Shown in pieces: positions 49,836-61,064 of a DNA stretch of 64,000 bases. Every line of letters starts with the position of its first letter. Positions within the stretch are counted from its first letter, which is position 1. The notes under the pieces are model-generated. The model searched no databases. It saw nothing but the letters and a program-made list of their open reading frames with translations, and was not told the origin of the DNA. This DNA is from Tigriopus japonicus (Eukaryota > Arthropoda > Copepoda > Harpacticoida > Harpacticidae). A program made the position numbers and the translations under genes. Location: positions 214,498 to 278,497 of the forward strand of contig JAAGOF010000243.1 in assembly GCA_010645155.1 (NCBI GenBank). The letters run 5' to 3'.

Positions 49836-49984
49836 GTAACGGCTCAAAAACTCAAAAAGTACTCGTTACTGGTTCCTTTTCCCATTGCACCAATTTTAGT
49901 TATTTTTCTTATTGTGGACGTACACGAGTAACTTTTTTAATTAACTTCAAAGGTAGTCATAGACACAAATAGTCGTTCGGCTTT

Positions 49985-50455
49985 GTCGGCAAACCTCTTT
50001 TTCAATACGGTAGGATGTACATCTTTGAGGTGATTTCTTTTGGGCTCTCCATAGCCCAATCCATGGGCTCTGTCTTAACCCAGGCTTTGAGATCGGTTGT
50101 AGCAATCGTAGAGGTTTCACTTGCGCTCTGAGAGCACCTAAAAATCCCAAAGAATCCGGCTAGTTCAAACAATGAAGTGTTCCTCTTTTCTTTATCGGGC
50201 TCCTTCATTGTTCAATCTTTTGGTGATAAGTCTTCGTCGGGAATATGCAGGAGCTGATCCTCTAAGAGCATTTAAGGCAGGATTAGACAAATCTTTAAAT
50301 ACTATTCCTGATCAACCCTCTATTCAAGCGTTGTATAGATCTGCCAACAGTAACTTGTTGGTAGACCAAATTTCATGCAAATGTGAACTTTATATTTATG
50401 TAGTAATGTTAAAGATTATTTTTTTTACAGGGAATCCCATGCCTAGTAAATGTAA
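49985..50455 (+). mobile_element. LINE 3' fragment (end of reverse-transcriptase ORF and 3' end), plus orientation
   Basis: Translated pieces include FLYRAPSLFNLLVISLRREY, then ADPLRAFKAGLDKSLNTIPD and a run ending NLLVDQIS, the usual C-terminal tail of non-LTR retrotransposon polyproteins. The frame is broken near 50150. The DNA closely matches the minus-strand copy at 61150-61460. The 3' end TTTTACAGGGAATCCCATGCC also matches that copy. The rest of the element is absent, as expected of 5' truncation. Confidence 0.75.
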
Positions 50456-50929
50456 AATGTGCCTAGTAAAAAGTACTGCCTAAAAAAAAATCCGCAAACC
50501 ACCAAAAAAAAAATATGTCTATTACTGCGCCAAAAATCTAGTTGCTCACATGAGTCCATCGCTTAATTTTGGCTCATTCTTCAAAACGCTTTTATTGCGA
50601 TCGCACTGTACTGTTCAAATCTAAAATCCATGCTTGTGGCTTGATCATTTGAGTTTTCATTTATCTGGCGCGTTTTAGGGACAAAATGGACCACTTAAAC
50701 TCAAATAACTTATTATCTGAGTCCTGTTTTTTCAAATTCAGGTTTGGTAAACCAGCATTATCAGAATGGCTAACTTATTATAAATCTCTTTTGTTTGATT
50801 TGAATTTTTATAACTGCGCTTTTTTAAGTTATGCAACCTTCTTACGAGATTTCACTCGTTAACTAATATCGCGTTTACTTAAGTTCACTTACCTCGAGTA
50901 AAACCTTAAGCCAAAAAATGGTTTTTTTC
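50456..50929. other. No gene seen
   Basis: AT-rich interval between the LINE fragment and the SINE-like repeat. Only short frames. Confidence 0.4.
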
Positions 50930-51220
50930 TGCTACCGCTACAAGGAATGCGATTCCACGTAAACAAGGATTTCTCCCGACAGCTTCAATCCGTCTCCCAA
51001 CAAGATTCGAACCTACGTCGTCTGGGGAAGCACTTACACTCGGCTCTTATAAGAACGCTTTAGTACCTGCGGCTCTCTGGCTTACTTAAAATGATTTCTT
51101 CCGACAGCTTCAATCCGACCTCCAACAGGATTCGAACCTACACTGTCTGGGGGGGGGGGCACTTACATTCGGCACTTTTAAGAGCGCTCTAGTACGCGTG
51201 GCCACTCTGGCTTCCTCTGA
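50930..51220 (-). mobile_element. Dimeric tRNA-derived SINE with LINE-like tail
   Basis: On the minus strand two related units (51220-51095 and about 51088-50971) each contain a tRNA-like head: an A-box-like AGCCAGAGTGGCC and a perfect B box GGTTCGAATCC in the upstream unit (GGTTCGAATCT in the other). CTTAAAA in the anticodon-loop position and a long variable-arm region suggest a leucine or serine tRNA ancestor. Acceptor arms do not pair, so these are not functional tRNA genes. After the second unit comes a 31-nt tail (50963-50933) matching the LINE 3' end at 61150-61120 at 26 of 31 positions. Confidence 0.7.
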
Positions 51221-52123
51221 ATGGTTAATGGTTTGGGTTTGGAAAGGGTTAGCGTGTCAGCTATGGAATCGCAAGGTTTTCAAGACTCAAAAAATATCAA
51301 ATAAGTGTTGAATGGCAATGTCTTAAAATACTTCTTTATACCTTTGAAATTTTTTGAACTGATATTTTTTAGAAAACTGAAAAAGAACTCTTGAACGTAA
51401 AAATTGAACTTAAAAATTGAACTTAAAAATTTACATGAAGCAGGATGTATTTATTGTCTTTTTAACACATTGGATTTTTTTTTTTTTATAATGATGTTTG
51501 AAAGCACACCTTTTATCACTAAAAATAAATGCCGATTAAGAAAAGTAATTTTTACTTTGTAATGCCATTCATTTTTTCCAAAAGGAATTCAGGAGTATCG
51601 AGTTCCTCATTTTGGATGGAGGAACGGGAACTGTTATCTACTCCTTTTTTTGAGGAACGGCTAAAGCCCTGCAATCAAGGAATATTTTAATCCGAAAATA
51701 ATATTGAAAAATGAAAGTAACCCTCCTGTGGATCCATTTTCCTCCTTTGAATGCCCTTGTAAAAGACTTATGACATCGTTGTTTTTGAGGACTTCTTGGC
51801 CCACCTGTGGGGCCCAAACATAATAAATGAGCGGTCCTGGGTCATCGAAAATTTCCAAATGCTGGGTCTTGGAGTCTTCCATAGTAATGCTCTTTTGGAC
51901 GCTCAAGTGTCGGAATCTGGGCCTACATGTTAGCTTTTATTCGGTGGGGACTAACCCCAAAATCTTTGTCACCTCGATCAAGCAACTTATTACATTCAAG
52001 CCATTCCACCTGTGGCGCCAACTCTTGTCCTCGAAATGAACATCTCGCCGTCAGGCCGAAAGTTAGTGGCTTAATTTCGTTTCCTAGAACAAGGGTGCAG
52101 ATTTCAGAGAAATGTGAGGTAGG
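51221..52123. other. No gene seen
   Basis: AT-rich, with a T run at about 51475-51488 and short frames only. Nothing recognisable. Confidence 0.4.
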
Positions 52124-52370
52124 TTGTTAAGACAGTTTAGAAGTGTAGTCGAAGCATATCTAGAAGCTTAAAAGAAGCAAATGAAACGGAGTAGAAGTAA
52201 TTATGCTCGATCAAGTTTTGCTAGATAGGCTGCGATTGAAAAACGCAGCTTGTGCAGAAAAACTTGATCGAGCCTCATGATTATTTCTACTCCGTCTCAT
52301 ATGCTTGTGTTGTATTTGTTTTGTGCTTCTAGATATGCTTCGACTATACTTCAAAACAATCTCAACAACT
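52124..52370. mobile_element. Fold-back MITE (~247 bp)
   Basis: The whole interval is an imperfect inverted repeat. The outer part pairs GTTGTTAAGACAGTTTAGAA with the complement of the right end. The middle arms share TCGAAGCATATCTAGAAGC and GGAGTAGAA, then CTCGATCAAGTTTT, around a short GCTGCG/CGCAGC hairpin centred near 52237. Non-coding. Confidence 0.8.
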
Positions 52371-52744
52371 GGCCATAAAAAGATTGTTAATCAGGAAAAT
52401 GTCAAACAAACCCCTGGGAAAAAAAACCTCAAAACTAGTTGACATTCCAACATTCAAAGCAAAGGATAATTTCTGCGCCTTAAAACAGTTTTTGAAAAAT
52501 CCACGGCAACCAAAAACAGGAAGCAAACTAAGAAAAACACGGTGTTTCAGCAACGAAAATTTCACCTACTGTCTTGCGTTTTTATTACGGATGGATTTCG
52601 AGTTCGTATTTCGCCATACTTTTGCCATTTTCGTCCTTAAGGGTCAAAAAGCTTACCTCAACTAACTTCTCGAAGGGTAAGATACCTAATCTCTCAGTAA
52701 AATATGGCGGCACTGCCAACTCGAAATTCATTTTTTTAACTACC

Positions 52745-52968
52745 CACGTAATTCAAACCATGGAATTTGCGGAAATTAAATGGGAGAGCATTTCCATTTG
52801 ACTGGAATTAAAGAGCAATAAGCCACTAGCAATGATAGTGTTCCAATAAGTTTGAAACTTGTCTATTTTTAAGCAAAAATAAGAATTGAAAATAGTGACA
52901 TTTCTCGTGGCTCTCGCCTGATCTGATGAGAAGTGTTGATAAGTTTCTGCAGGTATGTGCCATTTCAT
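52745..52968. repeat. Left copy of a ~224-bp inverted repeat pair
   Basis: Almost identical, in reverse orientation, to 54398-54621. The shared part starts CACGTAATTCAAACCATGG at the outer side and ends near CAACACTTCTCATC plus about 30 diverged bases at the inner side. Chance frames through the two copies translate identically over more than 60 residues. Confidence 0.85.
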
Positions 52969-54397
52969 GCGTCACAATACCTCATTCATGTTACGTGATA
53001 CTTAAATGAGATCCTTAAACAAACAGTTAAATTAGTGCTCGACCTTCTTTACTATGAAAGGTACTATAAGAAATACATGATTTAGTCAAAAATTCATCCT
53101 ATGTAGGAGAATCCGTTTGTGGAATCAAATAAACATTTTTCCCGTCGACCAAACCGCATCACTTTTTTTGTTGTTGACTAGTCTTAGTCTTAGTCTTTTA
53201 GAATTTGTTTGTATGTGTAGTGTAGCACTTTTATTTCAATCTGCAACTCTATTTGAAACTGCATGCAATCAGTTTGGCTCAACAAGTTGAGAGAACGGTT
53301 CGAAATTGGGAGAACAAACGAAGAATATTTTGCCAGAATCAGTGGCCTTGATGAACCCGAGAGAACTTTGATCACTTCGTGGAAAAACTGAAGAGTGCTC
53401 TTTCTAATTGTGCAGTCACACCTCTGACCTCTCAGGCCTAAAACATTCCTAAATTCATTCTTAGAAGGACATTCTGAGAGGACGCTTTGTGTTACAGCCA
53501 ACACACAAGTCCATCTACAAAATGGTCTACGTATTTGTGAAGTGCCTTTCCATTAAGACCAACATGTGGCTCCTTATAAGGCCAATCAGAGGTTCTGTGT
53601 GTCTCTCTTTTCAGTGGTCAGAGTCAGCCATTGCCAATTAAAAACACTGCAATTTGAACTGTGTATTTTTGATCTTTCATCCGTCAAAGTGGGTTTTCAA
53701 ATGATGACAATATCCTGCTTATGAAGACCTTTTATCTTTGAATTATGGCATCGATGTTGCACCTTCTCCTGACACTCAAGTAATGATGAAGATGAAAGAA
53801 GTGTCCGAGATGGTGGTTCATGATGAGCAAGTCTAAGAGACACGATGATGTATGAAACATTGATTCGTTATTATCTCCCATTGTGTTCAATACAATTCAC
53901 AGATTTTGAAATAAATGCTTTGTCCTTGCTACAAATTTGTTACTCTATTTTGAATTAAAAACTTTCTTCATTTCAATTTCGTTTTTTTGTAGAAGGTACG
54001 TGTAGTTGAGACATCGAAAACGTAAATTTTTGTAGTGATTCATAAACTCTCGATTTGCGTCGTCTGGATTGAACTAAAAGCTAATTTGTACTGAACTCTC
54101 AATATCCCTTCTTTTGATGCGTTATGGCCTAATTATGCTCTGTCATTCTTTCGTAAGATTGTAGTTTTGAAAGTGGAACGCAACAAAAACACAACCCCTC
54201 ATTTTTTTGCCACAATGGTTAGCTGAATTTATGCCCCGCTTGTTCTGTAAGATATTCATTGTAGCAGTTAATGTGAAAAAGTTAAGTAAACGAGGCAAAT
54301 AGGGTTTATGGAAGGATTTTTTTCCACTGCAATATTGAACTATTTGAAAATAGTTAAGTGGTCAAGTCTTTGAGGCTTTTTCTCGACTTTGATTCTA
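52969..54397. other. 1.43-kb spacer between inverted repeats, no gene recognised
   Basis: Holds a 104-codon minus-strand open frame (53504-53190) with no recognisable domain and otherwise AT-rich sequence. If the flanking repeats are transposon ends, this is its interior, but no transposase is visible. Confidence 0.4.
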
Positions 54398-54621
54398 ATG
54401 AAGTGGCAATTACGTGCAGAAACGTATCAACACTTCTCATCAGATCAGGCGAGAGCCACGAGAAATGTCACTATTTTCAATTCTTATTTTTGCTTAAAAA
54501 TAGACAAGTTTCAAACTTATTGGAACACTATCATTGCTAGTGGCTTATTGCTCTTTAATTCCAGTCAAATGGAAATGCTCTCCCATTTAATTTCCGCAAA
54601 TTCCATGGTTTGAATTACGTG
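54398..54621. repeat. Right copy of the ~224-bp inverted repeat pair
   Basis: Partner of 52745-52968. The outer end reads CCATGGTTTGAATTACGTG. High identity implies recent duplication, gene conversion or a young transposon with long terminal inverted repeats. Confidence 0.85.
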
Positions 54622-55311
54622 TACCGATGGAACGCAAACTCGATTTAGTTCGAGTGTTGCCATATTGGCCCTTGCTTAAGTCTTTGATCAAAAAGTTTAT
54701 TACAACCCGCCTTTTTAAATAGCAAATAAACTTCGACTAAAAAGTGTCAATATTCCCAACTCGAAACCCATCACTAATTTCTACGCATAACTTAGTCTGT
54801 TGTATTTTTCATTCTCGTTTTTTAAATCAAACAGCATTGATCTTTTGCGCTATAAGCTGATCATTGAGACCAAAAAAAGTGAAATTTCACATTAAGTTTT
54901 TATTTTTAGTTCTTTGCCAGATTCCATGGATCCTTGAAGTCATCAATCTTGTAGAAGTTTGTGTTATTGCATGTGCTATATTGGATTTGATTGACATGAC
55001 ATAAAATAAGTCGAAACAGAGTTACAATTCAGGATTGGAAGGTGAACCAATATTCTGTATATACGTAAATAAAACATGACAGTGTCCCTTGTCTGGTTTT
55101 GAAATTTTATAAGTTGCTTAACCATTGTATCAAAAAGGTTGGGGTTTCTAGTTTGATGCGCGTATTAATACGAGTTTCGAAATACTTTGTAATGATGGTT
55201 TATTGAGGACTCGACACCTTTTCAAATTGTTGGGGTACAACCAGTGTTGCACAACAATAGCCACAACGCAACTACTCAATTGTCTTTTAAGCTTGGTCTT
55301 GAAATAAAGTG
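54622..55311. other. 5' flank of the PAN-kelch gene, no element resolved
   Basis: AT-rich, with no coding pattern. It presumably contains the promoter of the gene starting at 55312, but no TATA/initiator pair stands out. Confidence 0.4.
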
Positions 55312-58300
55312 ATGGTTCAATTTACACTCATAATGATCCAAATTTTCTTGTTTGTTTTTTACGTCTTTTGTAATCCCGCATCCAACCTTTTCCAACGAAG
55401 ATCAGTGAGTCCAATCACATGGCCCAAGTTATTCTATCAACAGAGTCAGATGAATCTGAACATTCGTGACTCGCGAATTGCTTGTGGAAGCTCATGCATC
55501 AGTAGTCCAACATTCTGTAATACTTTTTTGCTTCGAGATGGAGAATGTCTTCTGGGGCGTTTTCCTGCTCCGAATTTAAGCGTAGAATCCCAACAAACTG
55601 AAAAAGAGATCATTTTCATCGAGTACGGTAAGACAAATTGTGGAACGTGAAAAAAACGGAAAAAACATGTGAAAAATGAGAAAATAATGCTATTTACTAC
55701 AACTATTACTATTACTATTAAACCTCAAGGAGAAAATCCTCCCTTGTGTTGTCGATATTTCTACGTATTATTTGAATAAACTTTTTATTAAAAATTGGAC
55801 TTCTTCAACTCCTGCTGTAAGGTGAGATGTTGAGGGCATTTGGGAGTAGAATGGAATTCCGGTTTGTATAAATGACCATGCTCAAGAAAAGTACAATATA
55901 AGAACATGAGCTAAGTTTTTCAATAACAAAAACGTAACATATGTATGACTTCAAGCATCTAAAATTATTGCTTGAGGATGTACTTGTGTAATCAAACTGG
56001 CTTTGGAAACCGTTTGGTTTGTCTTAACGAGAACCAAATAAATTGAATACTTAAAAGGATGCTGATGCTTGATCACCCGAATCTTCTCTTGCTAGATATG
56101 TTTCAAAATCTAACGACGCCTTTGGAGTGGTTTGATGGTGTGTTTGCCAAACACATGTGGCTCACCAGCATGGTTGGATATGTGGATCTTGCCCCTGGAG
56201 ATACAGAGAGGGACTGCTTTGTACATTGCATATCCAAACGAAGTGATTGTGCATTGGTTGTGGTGGAACATGGACGATGCCATTACGGAATAGCCCAAAC
56301 CGTTACCACCACAATAGATACATCTGTCCTGATTGATCAGAGCTCTCCTTGGCAAGTTCACTTCACTTTCACTTTCTTGAATTGGTCTCAAAGTGAAATG
56401 CCACGATTCGAGATTCAAGGAGTTCCGGGACCAGTTTGGTCAATTCATCTTTTTCTTAAAGAGTCAATGGACTATGAATCCAAATGCGCCGTTTTTTGCT
56501 ATTTTCATCACGAATTTTGGCAACCTTGCACATTCTACGTCTATGAAAGCCAAACGCAAATGTGCTACATTGGCAACATTGACGGAGACTTTCAACGTTA
56601 TGGAATCCTTTCTCATTCAGCCATAGTTCAGAGTTTCAACGGTGCGATCTTTTTCAACGCAAGCAAATACATATATCATTGCCTTGATTAAGAATCAATG
56701 AAAAGGCCTCATTTCCAGATGCGCGATCTGGCGAATTTTGCTTTGATCGAACACGAGAAATGCGAGTCAAGAACTATTTTTATTCTCAATATCTCTTCAA
56801 ATCAACGCCAAATATTGATGAATGTGGTGTTCGGTGCCATTTCGACCCAGACAATCGATGCAGTTTCTCCTTCATTTTTGAAACAGAATGCTTTTTTGGT
56901 GATGTCTTTCAAACGGAGTCAAACCTTTCCTCTCCGATGCCCACAAATGAAACCATGGCCATTTTTTTCAATCGAGGTTTGTCATTTAGTCTTGCTTACT
57001 TTTCATACTTTTTGACTTGCGTATATCAATCAATCGTTAAGAATGAGAATTCAAATTCAACCCCTCACTTATGAATCTTTAATACTTGAATGCGCTTACC
57101 ACTTCAAAATTTAGCATTATGTTTATGATCTTTATTAAAGGTTAAGCATTTTTTTTAAATGTAAAACTCAATGGCTGTTCTTATCAAAATGGGTTATTTC
57201 ACGCTCCCTTGGAGAAATTTCATCATTTTTTTCAGAGCTGGTGATTGCCAAAAATGTTGTACCTTCCTTATTTGTGGAAATCCAATCGCCATTGAGAATT
57301 TGGGGACAACGAACATTTGATCCTGCGGGTTCGTTCCATACTTTCGAGGAATGTGCCACCGCTTGCATGATTGGATCATCGACGTTGGATGGCTTCAAAG
57401 AATTGGGTTGTCATTTTGTTCATTTTGATCCCAGTAATGGAGCTTGTCAAATGGGAAATCTTGATTTCAATCAAAATAACGCAAGTCTAACATCATCCAT
57501 TCTGTCCTCGATTATCGTTCGGAAAGGTAGTGGAGACAAACGTTACACTATTTTCAGCAATTTTCAATGCAGATTTCAATTTTTTGTCTTAAGATATCTT
57601 GGAAAAAATAAGGAGGGACGATTTTATTCAATCCCCTTACAACTTATCGTGGAATAAGCACATTTATGATTCCAAACCTGTGGACCCTGTTGTTGGTTCC
57701 CAACAATGTGCAGCTTACTGTATTTTGGATTTTGGGCCATGTTCCATCATAATTTTAGATTCGACGAATTGGAATTGTTACCTGGCGGATTGGTACATTG
57801 ATTCAGAGCTATTTCTCACTATAACGCCATTTAATGGGCAAATATTCAATCGCCACCGTAAGTTTTGTGAAACAATGTTATCGGACAACAGAGAGTATCT
57901 GAATAACCTTATTGTACTTTTAAAAAAAAGCTCAATTAGGCGTTCTCATGGGTGGAAAACTTCCCAATGGAAACGATGCCATAGACTCGGACGTTTTGAC
58001 AGAAGACTCATTTGTTTGTATTCAACATGCGATACCAACACTTCCGGAGGCCCGAATACTTCAAGCTCTTCTTTTCGTCTCATCAACTAATATGCTTATG
58101 TTTTGCGGAGGATTGGGGGCTAGTGCTTTCGGTAAATACGGAGAAGTGCGAAAAAGTCTTGTGATCCCTCTTTTTTGGTTTCGTTGAACAAGACTATTGC
58201 CAAATAGAGCAAAAACGAGATTGAGCAATTCATGTTAAAAATTACCCCTTTCAAGATAAGAAATGTAACTGTCTATGCTCACTTCTTGGTTGACAAATCT

Positions 58301-60606
58301 TTCATTGCAAAGGGCAGATATACGTGAGCAACTTTTGGGACGAACTTCGAAGTCAGTTTCCTTTGCCCTGGAAGAGGTTCTCCCCAAGACCATTAAGATC
58401 TATTAAATACTAGAGGGAGTGTAATCGTTAAAAAGTGTCGCCAGTCGCCAATTGTTGAGCGGACAAAAGTACGGGAACCTTTGAAATGTGCGACCAGCCA
58501 AATGACAACCATACAATTGATGAGTCAAAGGTGGAACTGAGTAATGTTTTTGGGCCATTTTTTCCTATTGATACTGGTTACTTTCTTGAAAGTATGGAAG
58601 ACGTCAGAAGGTGTCAAAAAGTCACTAATAGGAAGAACACCCATTTAAGTTCTTGCGTTACATTGGGTTCATCCAACACATAAATGGACAAAAACTAAAA
58701 TGTGGCTTCAAGAACGACTTCAAAGAGTTGGTTTTGATTCGAATGTTTGGTCACACTAATTTCCGCTTAACAGTTGCGGTGGGGACATTCTCAACCCAAG
58801 TCAAACGTTTTCCACCGCTCTTGCTAAATCAGCCTGATCAAAACTTGCACGCGATCTAGTATTTAATAATATATATCTAAGCCCAAGACGTTTAGAGATT
58901 GTAAATCTTAAGAATCTTAAAGTACTCTTTTGACTTGCAGTTTGGGAGTGAAAAGTAATACTTTGTTGGGCATTCAAAACAAAATGAATTCTAGGGTTTT
59001 TTATTGCACCTAGATACTTGCTACGGGCTGGAATTGAATGGAGACTTGCCAAAATGGAACCCTTTGCAAAATTATCCCAAAAGTGCTGCAGCGTTTGCTC
59101 TAGTTGAAGTCAATAGCGAAGTATATGGAATAGGAGGAAGAGTGGGTAGTCAATATTTATCAACTATCTATCATTATGACATTGAAAATGATATTTGGTC
59201 CACTTACGACAATATACCCGAACCTGTGGCTTCGTTTGGAGTGGTAGTATATCAAGACGAAGTTTGGATCATTGGGGGTGCAAAGTGAGGGAAAATGTAT
59301 TTCTACCACAAAAAACAAATGTTTTCAACAAATTCACTTGCCTATAGAAATGGAATAACTACTGACAACACTTTTGTTTGGAGCCCTTCTGTCAAGTCTT
59401 CGCGATTGCCTGGATCTATCAACTCCAAACTACCTCATGTTCTGAAAACCTTTGCTTGTGGCATCATTAAAGACCAACAAAGTGGACATGATTGGATTTT
59501 AACCGTGGGAGGACATATGGGTTCACCCCCGATATCTCAAATGATTTACTATTTTGATGTCCAAGACAACACTCAGTGGAAGGTTCTGAAGGCCAAAGCG
59601 TATCAACCAGATTTACATGGTTCTATTGACAATACAATACCCAGTGCATGGAATAGCTTCCCAACTAGCTCCAATTCTTTGCTTCAATTTGGGGCTACTA
59701 AGTTTACAATCGCCACGGGGTACACTTTTACCCGTAACGAAAGTCCAGACAATCTTGCTGTTTGGCAAGATGAACTTGGGGTCTTTGTTTGGTCCTCAAA
59801 TTCACTGACAAAAGGCAGGGTAAGAATCAGTGGAAGAGCAAAGATTCCTTTGGTTCTAAGAGTACAAGTCTTGACAAAACTTGCAAAACTTTGAACTTTT
59901 GTTCCAGAAATTTGCTGGTATAGCCCACATTCCCCTTCATACCCGGTGGACATGTCTGCCCATGGGATCAGAATGGATAAAAATCGTGGAACAAACCTCG
60001 GGGAACTATTTCGTGCCCAATCAGATCGCTGGCTATTCTAACCCTTTGTATTCGGATTTGGGCAATCTGAACAATTATAAGTAAAAACCGTTTGAATCCA
60101 TCCAGTTGTTGAATTGGGATCTGATTTGAAGAATTTGTTCTAGGTCTTCTTGTTACGGTCATTACCATTTTCGACTGGTTTGGCCAGGTTTAGGATACTT
60201 CAATGAGTGGATACAAGAGAATGACATCACACAGACGTCACCTGTGTTGGGGTTCAAAAGTAAGGGCACAAAGGGGAGATTGCAAAACACCGCTGACAAT
60301 TGTATATGCAACAGTTTTGTTCGAAAAACAAAAAAAAAAACCACCGTTTCGCCTTTTCTAGGGATTGCTTTGAAATACCCAAACCATTTTGGTGGTTTAT
60401 TTCACGTGAACATTGGTGGACTGAACTCAGGAGATCCCGATGACACCTTTGCCAAGGGTGATACACGACCAGGTGGAGGAAGTTTTGCTGTGGGACGATT
60501 TTCTGGGACGCCCACAAATATGTTACCGGGTCCAGTGGGACGCGATGGGTTCACTAATATTGATGTGGACCATCTCATTTTGTACATTAAAGACGATTGC
60601 AAATAA
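55312..60606 (+). CDS. Secreted multidomain protein: six PAN/apple-like modules, kelch-like region and unknown C-terminal domain (11 exons, 1047 aa)
   Basis: Exons: 55312-55627, 56096-56641, 56719-56976, 57236-57526, 57594-57857, 57940-58131, 59014-59284, 59348-59819, 59908-60080, 60144-60259, 60362-60606. All phases match, and 3144 nt ends at TAA. A signal peptide (LIMIQIFLFVFYVFCNPAS) opens the protein. Residues 25-560 hold six repeats of C-x3-C...C...C-x-x-G, for example CGSSCISSPTFC, DCFVHCISKRSDC, ECGVRCHFDPDNRC and QQCAAYCILDFGPC, the cysteine pattern of PAN/apple modules. Exons 2-6 are each a multiple of three and bounded by phase-1 introns, the mark of shuffled extracellular modules. 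Residues of about 560-870 resemble kelch blades (VYGIGGRV, IYHYDIENDIWSTY, WIIGG, ILTVGG, IYYFDVQ). The last 120 residues (HYHFRLVWPGLGYFNEW and GGGSFAVGRFSG) belong to no domain I know. PAN modules bind proteins or glycans. Function unknown. Confidence 0.8.
58132..59013 (+). other. Intron 6 of the PAN-kelch gene with a possible decayed module
   Basis: The longest intron of the gene. A 65-codon plus frame at 58486-58683 has a weakly module-like pattern (FLESMEDVRRC, then SSC) but no suitable splice sites. It might be a lost seventh cysteine module or chance. Confidence 0.35.
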
Positions 60607-60607
60607 A
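60602..60607 (+). terminator. Poly(A) signal overlapping the stop codon of the PAN-kelch gene
   Basis: The sequence GCAAATAAAAAG contains AATAAA whose TAA is the stop codon (60604-60606). A T-rich stretch follows. If used, the 3' UTR would be only about 10-25 nt. Confidence 0.5.
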
Positions 60608-61055
60608 AAGTTATTTTTTAAAGTTTGTGTTCCCAGGGATACCTTTTTGTAACAAGTTCTAATGGACCACAAGTGCTTTCGGCAAAATTTTGATTTTTGT
60701 TTCAGTTATGTCTATCGTAAAACGAAAGCAGACATGTACCCAAAGAAAAGACTTTCGAGTAAAAAAAATCGAGCTGTTTGTGTGTAAAAACCTCTGAAAC
60801 ATACTCATTCAATCAAATTTGATTGGAACACTTCTTCTATCCCAAAGGCAATACCGGGTGCGTAAAAGTTCTGCAATTGGAAAATTAAAGTCCAGTCCAG
60901 ATTTGTTAGGTGTTACACTATGATGATTTGATGCATCGAAAATCATCGCTGCCAAGCAGTGAAATGCATAAACTTAATATTCAAAGTGACCTCTGTTCTT
61001 CTTGATGATAGCTCTTAAACGTGGAGGGACATCTCAACAACATCTGCAAACAAGC
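60608..61055. other. Intergenic, no gene seen
   Basis: AT-rich spacer between the PAN-kelch gene and the LINE remains. No coding pattern. Confidence 0.4.
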
Positions 61056-61064
61056 AACTGATAC

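Noticed and set aside
51095..51220. Functional tRNA gene on the minus strand
   Set aside because: The B box is perfect but acceptor arms do not pair, the variable region contains a long C run and the unit is duplicated with a LINE-like tail. A SINE explains it better.
52753..52968. Identical translated frames in the two inverted repeats as a conserved gene
   Set aside because: The identity reflects recent DNA duplication. The frames lack a plausible start or family.
53190..53504. 104-codon minus-strand frame between the inverted repeats, as a transposase
   Set aside because: No catalytic DDE/DDD spacing or zinc motif is visible. Too short.
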